DNA of 64,000 nucleotides from Ascidia mentula. Lineage: Eukaryota; Chordata; Ascidiacea; Phlebobranchia; Ascidiidae. A model generated the notes under the pieces. It worked only from the letters and a program-made list of their open reading frames with translations. It was not told where the DNA came from and did no database searches. The translations under genes and the position numbers were made by a program. Where the stretch lies: NCBI GenBank assembly GCA_947561715.1, contig OX387197.1, positions 20,134,266 to 20,198,265 on the forward strand. The letters run 5' to 3'. Each line of letters begins with the position of its first letter. Within the stretch, counting starts at the first letter, position 1. Positions 23,001-34,177 of the stretch are shown here, piece by piece.

Positions 23001-26000
23001 AAATTCGGTAACAGACAGTTAAAAAACATTTTTAGCACATTTTAATATTCATATGTTTGATGAAGCTCGAACGCTGGCTCCGGGATAAGGGTCTTGAAGG
23101 TGAAGGAGTAAATTGGGATATAAACAGAAAAGGAATATTTTATGCCATTGTGAAAGTAAGTCATTCCATGTATAAAACCAGCACTACAATTTTGAAAGAA
23201 AACGATTTTGCAGAAGAGATATTCATAATTTTTCTCTACGCAGAGAGACAAATCAACTTTTTATGAACCAGTGAGATTCAGAAGTGGGACTGTGATTGAT
23301 GTTGACCCAAGCACAAAAAGTATAAACAACGATATTAGTCTTCTTGTTTTTGTGGAGTATGTAACGCTCGCCACAATTCTGCAAGGGTAAGAGAGTATGT
23401 TGGTAAGGTATTGTTTAATTGTAATGTAATTTAAAATTCAAAACTGATATGCAGACACAAAGACGGGACACTCCAGTGCACAGCTAACAACGAGTCAGTG
23501 GTATCTGTGACAGCTTATGACGACGCAGGAACAGATGTGTCTGTTTCCCTGTCGTTTCACCAAACTGTTCAAAAATATCATGACAGGTGTGTAGGCATCG
23601 GTGAATCAAAATATATTTTAATGCAAGTTGTAATCATAGGCTTTCCTGTGAGTACTTGAACGAGACCTCACACCATTGGTTTTCAACTGGGTGTATCACC
23701 ACCACTTTTGGTCAAAATTCAGTTACATGTTTCTGCAATCACACAACTAAGTTTGCAATTGTCTTTCAAGTGATTCCAACTAATGTAACTATACCACCTT
23801 TCCACAAAAATGCAATTCAAGTAGGTTACTGAACTACTCCTTAATTCTTAATATGCACCTTAATTAATTTTGGTCCAAATTTTTTTCAGATACTTGAGTA
23901 TGTGATGGAAGGATTATCATTTGTGTGTTTGCTGGTTACTTTTTTAAGCTTAATTCTTGTGTTACGGCGTCGATCCAAATCAGTCTCCACCAGCACTGCC
24001 AAGGCCAAAGAAAGAACGATTGTGCACACAAACTTCGTGGCAGCCCTTGGCTCACTTCACTTGATTAGACTTTTAAGTGAGGCTGCTTATGGAATCGAGG
24101 CACTCTGTGGTGCAATTGTATTTTTCAGGTTATTTTGAACACTTCTTTTTTGTTAGTGCATAGTAAACATTCTGGATTTTGTGCAGTCACTACTTTATGC
24201 TGGCGAGTGGAATGTGGATGTTAATTGAGGGAATCGTCCTGTATGTTAATTTGATCATCAAAAGCATGAAATTTACAAAACTAGGTTGGATGAAATTTGC
24301 AGCTGGTTGGGGAATCCCGGGTCTTATTGTCCTTGTTGCATCAGGTAATATTTGCTCATTCAATGTTACATAACTACAATATTATAACATGCCCACTCTT
24401 GGGTTCACAGCAATTGGATTTTCGAACAACACTTATGTGGAGAAAAAACATGAGTTGCAATGCCCAACCGGAACAAGTGATGTCAAAATTTTACCTATGC
24501 TCAAAGTAACACTTGTTTAAAAAAATAAACTTAAGGCGTTACAACAAAAACCATCTTTTTTTAGAACACAACACAGGAATACTGTTGGCTGAGTATAAGC
24601 AGCAATATGATTTGGTCTGCAACAGGGCCTCTTATACTCATTTTTGCAATCAACCTATTCATTCTCACACACACAGTTTCATTTGTACTGAGACTTAGCC
24701 TTAAAACTGACACAATGAAACCAGCCAACCAAAAAAGTCAAAACTTCAAGCACTTGTGGTAAGTAAAAACAATAAACTTTCCACTGTCTTGTGTTGCAAA
24801 ATAACGTTCTATGTGACATTTGCTTTACTAGGAACACGACCAAAGGTATTCTTGTCCTGTTTCCCATTCTTGGCGTTCCTTGGTTGATAGGATTTCTAGT
24901 GAATGTTGAAAATTCGAGCGTAAATCTTGTATTTCAGTATATTCATGTAGTTCTAAATGGGCTCCAAGGAGTCTTTATTTTCATTCTCTACACTGGTGTT
25001 AACAAAGAGGTAGATGACACCCACTGCGGTTAACAACATAAAAAACCAATGGGGTTAAAATTTTTACAGTTTCGTGAAATTGTGTACCGATTGATCAACA
25101 ACAAATGGCAACAACACAAGATTTCTTCATCACGATCAGCAAACAACTCAACCATGACACCCAAGGAAAAGTTCAAAAAGAGCATCAGCAGCATTATGGG
25201 CACACCCACTATCAGGAAAAAGTCTTAGTAAGTTGCAATCGAAAAGAAATCACTATGCAGAAAATGTAATCAAAAACACAAAACCCTATGGGTTTGGAAG
25301 TAATTCAGTGATAGAAATATGTGCTTTATGTTTTAGCCACCTGACTAAAGGTGGAAGCAACAGTCATGTGAGTATTCAATCAAACTACACACAACGTAGA
25401 CAGAGTTCTGGATCAAGCTCAGTCACTAGTACCATCAGAAGGATGAAAAGGTCAATTAAAATATTTTTGGGCTCCAGTGTTTTGCAGATACAATTTATTT
25501 GTGGTATAAAAGTAAAAAAATTTTAAAAATCTGTCTTTATATACAGAAAATATTCTGCGGGTTCAATGGACCCTATGAGAATGGGACCACCATCTGTTGG
25601 TCAGTTTGGCCCAGGTTACAGTGGCAGTTTACCTCGGGGATGGGGATACCGAACAACACCACAAGTTACAAGAACACCAAGTATCAAGTCTCTACAGTCC
25701 GACCATAGTGGCAGTCATAAAGTATGCGCCATTTGTGGTTCGTCAAAGAAGACTTGTCGACACAACTCTGGTTCAATGTCGAGACTCAACTGGGAGGCAA
25801 CAGACAAAGTGCAAACTTATTATGAGTTTCAATCAACTATAGGAAGGGAATTACCCACTCTGAACTCACGCTGGCAAAGAATGACTGCCGAAGAGTTTAA
25901 ACGATTTTCAGCGATACCTGAAGAAAAGCGAAGAAGTGGAGTAAACTCTTTTTACCTTGAAAACAATGAGGGTATGAGCAGCACGCAAATGGCTTGGGAT

Positions 26001-28249
26001 AAAAAAGCAAAAACACTTGAGCGCACAAACTTGGCTTCTTCCAATCCCAATGCCATGCGAGAGTACATAATATCGGTTGATATACACTCACCAACTCATA
26101 CAAAAGATGAGTCGCAACTTGCAGCTTTACCATCTAGCAACCAAAACAAGTTGGAAAAAGTAACCAACAAAACCCCAGAGAGGCCTACTACCCCGAAAAA
26201 GTTGAGGGCAAAATCTACAAAAACATTTGAAATTCTATTTAACAGCAAAGAACATGCCAAAGACCCAAACCAATCCAAGTTCAGTATCCCAACACCTAAA
26301 CATTCCAAACGCAAAAGTGACAGAATGTCAGCTTACAGTGATAGACTGGTTAAGGCTGTGGAGAGTTGGATGAATGAAGAGGAGAAACTCAGAAGAAAAA
26401 ATGAGAAATAAATTACCTTGCACCTTGCATGGATATAAATATACTTTTCTGCATGCACTTGATGATGCTGCCAAAGTTTGTTTGTATTTATGATGAAGTT
26501 AGCACGCTTTACGTAGATAAATGCCTGTTGTGTGTGTGCATACCAATGTTGACATTGCAAAAAGTACTAAAATTCATTGTTGTGTTTAAGTTACTTTATA
26601 TTTACAATAAGCAAATACCTGTACATATGTTGGCTGCTTTTCATTCAAATTAGCTGTCAGCAACTTTTCTGCATCCTCTGGAAAAACTGAATCAACCAGG
26701 AAATCAAACCTCTAAAAACATGCTTGTTTCAAATTTCAGCATAAACATCATCCATTGCATATTGTAGGTAACGCTACCTTTGTGACACATAGATTAAACA
26801 TGTTCCATGTCATGTTATGTAGCACCAAAAGCAAAGAACCCAGGAGAAGCATGGTCCAAAATACTGGAATTATACCCAGTATGTTGAGAACACTAATCAC
26901 ATGGAAATCACTATCAAATATAAAAACAAGTTAGGAAGAAAAACATTGCAAAAAATTGACTTACTTTGTTTTGAGTCCAATCAAAGTTGCCACAAAATCT
27001 CTTGGTATGAAACCAAAAAAGTAGTAGAACACCACAAAGTTGCGTGTGAATTTTAACGAAGTTATCATGGAACTCATTATTACCGACAAAATGTTGCATT
27101 TTAAGTAAAGAATTCTAGTTTGCTGCATAAATGGAATAATTGTTACAGTCTATATAACAAAATTTATGGGTTAAGTACCTGAATAGATGAAAAATACAAG
27201 GAGTATTTTTTCTCCTTTTCATTGCATAAAAAATTTGCTGCCCCCACACAAAAACTGAACATTACAAGAAGAAACCAATATTCGTTTAGGCATCTAAAAC
27301 AACACAACATTTACAGGAAACATATATTTTTGTGTAATAGGGTGCAAGGATCCAGAATACTATAAAAACAAATAAAAAAATTAAACCAATAATGATCAAA
27401 TTTATAAAATTAAACGATATGTTTTCAAATCAATTAGCCATGATACCAACTTAAGCACAGATATATATTTTGCTGTAAGTGATCCTTACACATCTCCCGA
27501 TGTTTGTGATGAACAAGCACCAAAAGGTGAGGATGTGCTCGTTGTCAACAAAGACACAAAGACATATATGACAACATTCAGTGCTCCGTGACACACCATG
27601 AGAAGCATAGAATTGGTTTGTAAAAGCCTTTTGAGCATTTCATACCGAGACACAGGAATTTTGGAAATTACTGAAAATTGTTGAAAATTTTTTTCTTAAC
27701 AAAACTGCACACTAATATTGTAAATACTGAACTTCACTTACCAGAAAAAAGGTTGGAAAATGTTGGAATGTACAAGACACTGAAAGATGCCAATAAAACT
27801 AACAAGAAAAATGTACACATGGAAACAAGATGAGCAAAAAAATCTGAAACAGTAAAAATAGTCCAACATAGCATAAAAACAATGCTTAATTCAACTATTC
27901 TATTACAATGTTAAGATTTTAAAGCAACAGCAACTGTGAACATGGCTTTTGAGGTCATCAAATTAAAAAGTCACTTAATTTATACAAATAGTAGGCTATC
28001 TATAAATATAAAAATTTTAATTATACCATGTAGTACGTGGACATGACTCCAAGGACTTAAAATCCAGAAAAACAAAAATATATGCAGTATTACGAAATTT
28101 GTCATCCAAGTCCATATAATTGAGGTGTAAGTTCGCCATTTCAACTCCTGAGACAAAAAAATTTAAGTTTTTGTTTGAATTTGAAGAATAAATCAAATGG
28201 CCATTTTTTATTTACTGCCTACCTTCGCAAGTAGCCAATGTGTGGCCAT
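20057..28249 (-). CDS. NDC1: Nucleoporin NDC1 (transmembrane nucleoporin)
   Basis: NDC1 anchors nuclear pore complexes in the nuclear envelope. Sixteen coding exons join in frame to 661 residues (human about 674): 28223-28249, 28027-28147, 27742-27843, 27490-27670, 27179-27293, 26965-27122, 26778-26910, 26619-26711, 21883-22083, 21699-21831, 21478-21569, 21180-21287, 21068-21121, 20888-20986, 20580-20744, 20057-20260. The N-terminal half has about six membrane segments (SIIWTWMTNFVILHIFLFFW, FTRNFVVFYYFFGFIP). The C-terminal half is soluble and ends in SAIYRITDTFGSHLD and AEHRRKLRTF, matching vertebrate NDC1. The 4.5-kb intron 22084-26618 contains a whole adhesion GPCR gene on the + strand; coding sequence continues cleanly across it (KQPTYVQ to HLAFQCLTHLT). 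An acceptor AG at 28289-28290 precedes the start by 39 bases. The donor at 21882 is weak (gtggtt) and was chosen by phase. Confidence 0.93.
22432..26411 (+). CDS. Adhesion-type GPCR with trefoil domain
   Basis: Fifteen exons join in frame to 964 residues: 22432-22501, 22619-22735, 22847-23007, 23066-23155, 23244-23386, 23455-23586, 23640-23820, 23890-24128, 24187-24344, 24411-24505, 24565-24758, 24832-25009, 25070-25227, 25337-25450, 25547-26411. The ATG at 22432 gives a clean signal peptide (MVQFFKINFLIVVLQSIGIT). A P-type trefoil-like module comes next, with six cysteines ending in RDCCY...NCFG. A GAIN-like region ends in a GPS motif (HWFSTGC ... VTCFCNHTTKFAI, about residues 250-277), where this family self-cleaves. 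Seven membrane segments run from about residue 299 to 585. The cytoplasmic tail of about 370 residues is Ser/Lys-rich and holds CAICGSSKKTCRH, a possible metal site. The ectodomain is short (about 298 residues). The ligand is unknown. The acceptor at 23065 is the least certain junction. The gene lies wholly inside an NDC1 intron. Confidence 0.88.
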
Positions 28250-28289
28250 GTTTTCTTTATTATAGTCTTCAGAATCTTGTCTCGCACTC

Positions 28290-29238
28290 TGTAAACAATA
28301 TTATGAACGTCCCACTTTTTCGTGTTCCCCGCCTGGACAAAACAGCGCCACCTTGCATAAAAACTTTTTATGGTTTAACCATAGAATACTAAAACAGTAT
28401 TCTTCGGTTTAACCTTGGTTTTGATTCGGAAATATTTAATCTTGGCAAGAGCCGGCCTTGAAGGAGTGTGAAATATGATTAGGTTAACGCAATAAATAAA
28501 CTCTTTTGCAGTGTAGAAGTGATACCATGCCTTAGCTGCGAAGCCTGTGAACCTTATTTTGCAGTGTATTTGCATTTGTAAATTAGTTAATATATAAATC
28601 AATTCTTTGTCGCTACGACATTACACCGTTGTTGTTACTTCAGTTGCGTCAAGCTTTTCCTTGGTTTGTGATTCATTGTCAAAAACCAGATAATAAAACG
28701 TTTATTCGGAATAAAATGTTGGCCCGAAGAGTGACAGTTTGGAGAGACAATCATATGTCCATATTCCTACATGGCTAGTACTAATGATTGATCGTTTTAG
28801 ATGCCAAATACTCTGTAAAGTAAACATTTTGTGTAATCTTTGTTCATATTTATACTTACTGCCTGCGTGTTAATATTTTTGATAATTTCTGGCCAAATAT
28901 TTCGGGTGTCTCTTTTGTCATGAATCGGTGATCATTTTGTGGTCACGTGCTTATTCTTAAGAAACGTGCTTATTTTGGAATTGCGTGCTTAATGTTTTTT
29001 TGTTCACTAATTATGGATTATTGATTACACTTTGATACAAATCTTGGGCAATTATGACCCCCAAGTTCGGCGAAACATAAAAAAGGTATAAGTCCTCCGC
29101 ACCACAACAATATATATGCGACGTTTAAATATGATGTCACACCCGCAATATTTTTCCTTCAAAAGGCCCCAAGTTTAATTATTACAAAGGCACGAAAGAA
29201 AATAGTTCATAATATAGAAATTTGGATTTTTTGTAGCA
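28290..29238. other. Spacer between NDC1 start and SLCO gene
   Basis: No gene is seen. It holds the NDC1 upstream region and the hairpin repeat at 28371-28415. No complementary SLCO exon was found here. Confidence 0.6.
28371..28415. repeat. Hairpin repeat, second copy
   Basis: About 26 bases around AGAATACTAAAACAGTATTCT are identical to the hairpin near 15054-15079. Here it is flanked by a direct repeat GGTTTAACC on both sides (about 28372-28380 and 28407-28415). A dispersed small repeat family is likely. Confidence 0.7.
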
Positions 29239-32200
29239 TCAAATAATGGATTCTTTTTCATCTTCTTTGGAGGTATCGTTGCTGCTTTCGTTTAAAGATT
29301 GTAGCTCAGACGGCAAGATGTCCTTTTTATCGACAGTAGAACCTTGCTTCGCTTTGCTTTCACGGCATACTTTCCGATACAAGGTGAGCATTAAACATAT
29401 AGATATAATTTTCATAGACATAAGCAGTCCTCCATAGCTGATACGAAATCGGTTGGTGTCGTAAAGCTGCAAAATATAGATATTACATTGTCACACGTTA
29501 TAAGACAGAAATGTATATACAGTAAAGTATATGTTGCCACTTATTGCAATAGTTTTTAATAACCCTTTACTCCTTTGCATCAGAAATAATATATTCGTAC
29601 CCTGCAATAAGAACGGTTGCTGCACGGTTTTTGGGTCCACAGCAAACATGTTTGGTCAATTGCGTAACCGAACAAAACAGGTGCAGGTATCCACCCGAGC
29701 ACCCGGTAAACAAAAAATGCCATTGATATGCCAAATGCCTTTTCTTGGGGCTCCAAAGTTCTACAAAAAAATAAGCACATGCGATTTTGTATAGACCTAT
29801 CTGGAAAACACAGCATGACCATTAATGAAAATAAAATGCAAATAAAATCGACTTTCGTACCTCAAAAGCAACATCATCTTTGGGGTGGCAGTCAAACCTG
29901 AGAATAAGTTTGACGCTGATGTAATTGCAATAACCAACCACGTCAATCCCTCGCATTTGCTGCGATAACAACTGCCAACAGAAACCGACTGCTTGTCCGA
30001 CGACGCGCCAACACAAGAGCACGACGTGTAGTTCTGGAATGAAGAAAAGCGCTAAAAAAATTACAGTAGAAATAATACTTCGTACCATTGTGAGATCCTT
30101 TTCGTTGTAGATTCTCTCAGTACACCCAGCAAAACAGGGTGACTGATATGTAATATTTCCCGGCCCGCAGACAGGAGTAAAGACGTCCGGGTCACAATTA
30201 CAATTACCAACGCACTTGTCTTCAAATGCCCCTTCCGAATCTCTGGGTTTACTATTGGTAAAAAAACACCTTTTATCATTTGTACTTGCGTACGTGACTC
30301 AAAATAGCTTGGAGAACTTACTCCACATTATATAATAACGCATAAATACACTGTTCAATACAAATATTATACACCAGGGACAACCTCCAATGCAGATCAA
30401 GGTTTTTTAATCATTTTTCAGCTTACCTGTTGGGATAAGGAACAGTGATGCCGGCAAAGTCATTTGGGCCGCAACCAACTAATATAAGGGCGACGTATGT
30501 CACCAATGTTAAAAGGTAAAAAACAAGAACCAAGCGCACTATGCCACGCATTTTCATCTTCCATCGTTTAATGGACGCCGCTCCAATCATCGTCCCCACC
30601 ACAAGAAAGGTAAAGTTGTACGCACCTTTTTTATAATGCGATTAGATTTGAATTAAGAAGTGCGAAGTGTTTGAACTCACCAACAAGGAAGCTGCCCTGT
30701 GCAGCCGATTTTCCAAATCCCACTTCGAGATATTTAATCATAAATGTGACAACTGCAGAAACTTTAAATGCTTCGCAAATCCATGAAGCAACAATTAGCA
30801 AGTAGTTCTGATTGCGAAGCAGTTTCTTTAACATTGGAAGAAATCCGCTGAAATATGTTAAGGATTAATAAAAAAATTTTCTGAAGATAAGCCGAAATAG
30901 GAGCTTGTATTCTTTTGTGACATACCCCCATTCGCCCTCTGGGACTACATTTTGGTTGTTACTGTCCTTATAGGTCGGGTCTTCGTTGTGGTTTGGTTCG
31001 GTAGATTCTGTTGGCTGCGAAAAAAAGATAAAAAGAAAAACGATAAGCGAAACACTGGCAACGTTTTTCTAAATGAGTAGTAACCTTGTTTTTGAAAACA
31101 AGCAAATATAGATACAGGTAAGCTTACCTCATTTTTTTCTTTTTCTTTGGCCATTATCTTCGGATAAAACCAGATAGGTATAGAGACACAAAGCATTGTG
31201 CCCGCACAAACGTAAAAGCCGAGCCACCATGCACCCACCCACGCCGGGTGACGGGGATGAATTGTTACAGAAGCTGAAAATAAGTTGCTATGTTAGGCGA
31301 GAAACAGGTGAATTCTGCGTTGATTTACAGTGTTACATTTACCTGTGTCAACCCAACCCACATCCACCCAGAGTTTGAGAAAGGCTGCTCCTGCTACAAA
31401 ACCCGCGATGGGACCCAACAGAGCAATGGTGTGTACAAGTCCTGAAAGCAAATACACGTTATTGCTGAGCGTGTTGCACTAAACTAGATTAATCCAGACA
31501 GGTTTGTTCAAACAAGTGTTACCCAGCCTTAAACAGCCCGATTCGATGATTTACATCTTCCACCTACGTCACGACATGACTTTGCAAAGCGTGCAAGCCG
31601 ACTCAGCATTTTTTAACGCTGTACAGAGTAGCTTATCACGGCATGATTTTCGCATCGTTGTCAGGTAGCGAATCAACAGCAAAATTTCATTGAACACATG
31701 TTCCAACATTCAACCGATCCCAAACACTTCCAGCTACTTTATGGAATTGAAACACGCAGCGCTCCAGCACCACAATTCTACCTTGGGATCGGTATTGATG
31801 CGCTAAATTCCTTGTACAGGTTTAGAGCAGTGCGTTAACTTTCATGCCGGTCCTCCAAATATATTACAATTTTATATCTCAATTGCAAAATGCAAGATGT
31901 TGAAGGCTTGTCCATTGATTAAAGAAATAAAACATCCAATTTTAATCTGATTTAGAATTTCCCTTGTTCCGTAATTTGCAGCATTGTGACGTAAGACAAA
32001 GTTTAGAGACTATACTTCGGACTATGTCGTACGTCACAATGCTCTTCTTGTGGTGCGAAAATGTTTAAAAGTGCAATTCATTTGAGACCAATGGTATGGG
32101 TTGATTTTGAAAATCCACCAGTCCGCAAAATTTGTTTTGTAAGTTTACTGGTCCGTCCGCAAACTTAAAAAGGTTGAGAACCACTGGTTTAGAGCATTCA

Positions 32201-33520
32201 TATTTTCGTACATTTATCCTAATAATACAATACACGATTCCAAGCGCCATTGTTTAAGTTTGAATGGAGTACATCGCATGTAGGACGAATATTAAATACA
32301 TGCTACGAATATTCGGATTCGAATCGGGAAATCCGTTATTCCCAGCAGTTTATAGAATAGCACTATTTTATAACTTCTACATGTTAGCAGTTTTCTTTGT
32401 GTTATTACCCGTGGGCATGTCCGCAGATGAACCGCCTTGTAAGTTGCAAAATAGCAAAAATAAGATTAGAGGGTGTTTCGTTACATTACGCCGATTACAA
32501 CGTGAAACAATAGTGTGTTTACCGATGTAGGCCGCTGCGTTGTGTTCAGAAGCGTGATCGTCAATATAAGAAAATCCCAGTGGAAGCATCGGCGCGTCAC
32601 CAACGCCGGTGAGAATAACTCCCATAACGATTAAAATAAAGAGGTTCGAGGAGTCACCTGGGCTTGTCGTTGAATCACATAAATGTGACGAAGATTCCGT
32701 GGTCAGTGAAGCACTAAAAGTTTAATAGATGTTAGTTCAGTTATGCGTCTCTGGGCAAAGGGTTGACCTCCTTTGTACCACAGGGCTTTCGTTTGGTCAA
32801 GCCTTGCATAAAAATTTAGGCTACCTGCTGGCGTTGCATGTCACGGGTTGTTGAAAATTCTGTTGACTCATGTTGCTTGATATGTCTTGATAGTGGTAGC
32901 GATCACCGATAAACTGTGGCAGTCCAGCCAAGAAACTCCCCATTGCAATGAACAAGCATCCAATTCCGATCAACCGAGGTCTAAAAAGCATTAATTTTGA
33001 TCATAAAACACACTCATCCGATCGACACAGCTCATTTTTTGTCAACCTGTTGAATCGTTGACCGAGATAACCCACAAAAAGCATTGTAGTTAGGTTTCCA
33101 ATTTGAGCGCCTGAGGAAATTATCGCCACAATGCTGCTAGAAAGTTGGAATCGCCTCTCGATGGTCGTCAGTACGCTTTTAGTAGAAGTTCCACCAAATA
33201 TCTGTCATTTTTTTTCAATAGAAATCAATTTCTTGGACAAAGTATTTTTGTCATAGCTCTGTATGTGTCATACGAAATTGTTATGCTAAAATGTCAAATT
33301 ATAGCTCTCCTGTGTTTTACATCGAAGCAAAATTAGTTATGCTACACCACATTGGTCGGCAATTTACATCAATATGCACTCACAATTATATTTGTCAATG
33401 AATAGAAGAAATAGAAAACTGTTCCACAGAAAAGCAAAATTAACTCACTTTCACAAAAGCAATTAATCCAATCCACATTGCGAACGTCCTCGTTGTGAAA
33501 AAACAACCTTTTCCCCCCAT
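29239..33520 (-). CDS. SLCO/OATP organic anion transporter, copy A
   Basis: This is a sodium-independent organic anion transporter of the plasma membrane (SLCO family). Thirteen exons join in frame to 663 residues: 33449-33520, 33047-33201, 32825-32980, 32523-32713, 31343-31441, 31128-31273, 30926-31014, 30681-30847, 30427-30625, 30086-30242, 29861-30033, 29601-29760, 29239-29466. Family marks are VLTTIERRFQLSSSIVAII with AQIGNLTTMLFVGYLGQRF near the N-terminus, and HPAWVGAWWLGF, the OATP signature (x-W-x-G-A-W-W-x-G-F). A Kazal-like cysteine-rich loop (NCNCDPDVFTPVCGPG, SPCFAGC) and CLLW near the last membrane segments follow. Twelve membrane segments are expected. Exon lengths nearly match the neighbouring copy B, so the two arose by tandem duplication. 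A MITE lies in its largest intron. The exact SLCO subfamily is not assigned. Confidence 0.92.
31828..32186. mobile_element. hAT-like MITE in an SLCO intron
   Basis: The element is 359 bp, starting CAGTGCGTTAACTTTC and ending GGTTGAGAACCACTG, typical hAT-type ends. It is flanked by a perfect 8-bp target-site duplication, gtttagag, at 31820-31827 and 32187-32194. It has no coding capacity and lies in the 31442-32522 intron of SLCO copy A. The intact duplication suggests a fairly recent insertion. Confidence 0.85.
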
Positions 33521-34177
33521 ATTAAAATCAACTTGAACTGAAGAAAATAACTTGAACTGAATAAGATGTCTGTCTGACTAACAGCTGTATCTGTCAGCTC
33601 TTTTATATGATAACGACGTTTTAAAAAAAGCGGCGGAATTCGACCTTCTAAACGAGAATCGCATGACCCACGCATGCAATTCGTCTTGCATTCTGACACC
33701 AGTAAATAAGTGTTTGCGGTGATTCAAGGCAATCGTGTCAGAGAAAGTGTATTACAAGTTTGTTAACACACAAAACAAATACCTCAATAATTTTAACGAT
33801 CGAAGTCTATGACTATCGCACGCTCTTTGCCAAGTTTAATGATTTCGCTAATTACATATAATATAAACCAGCCAATTTGTACTACAGTGTGTGCTTTTGT
33901 ACAAAAGAACTGATATCATCAACATATTATCACACCGCGATCTCTTTGCTTGCATATCCCCGCCAAATCCTCTTTACGAGCTCGTATTTCATTTTGAAAT
34001 CTTGGATAAAGGAGAAACTGGCACAGCTCAATTGTATTACTCCCCAAATAGTATTTAACAACGACTGTTGTCCCAAAACAAAATTCAATTTTTAAGCAGT
34101 AACGTTTTATTAAATTGCTAAACAAAAAAAACAGAATTAATGATAAACTCGATATTTAATACATGAACGAAAGTACT
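33521..34177. other. Spacer between the two SLCO genes
   Basis: The 657-bp stretch between the start of copy A and the end of copy B has no gene or repeat that I can support. It should hold the copy A promoter. Confidence 0.6.
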
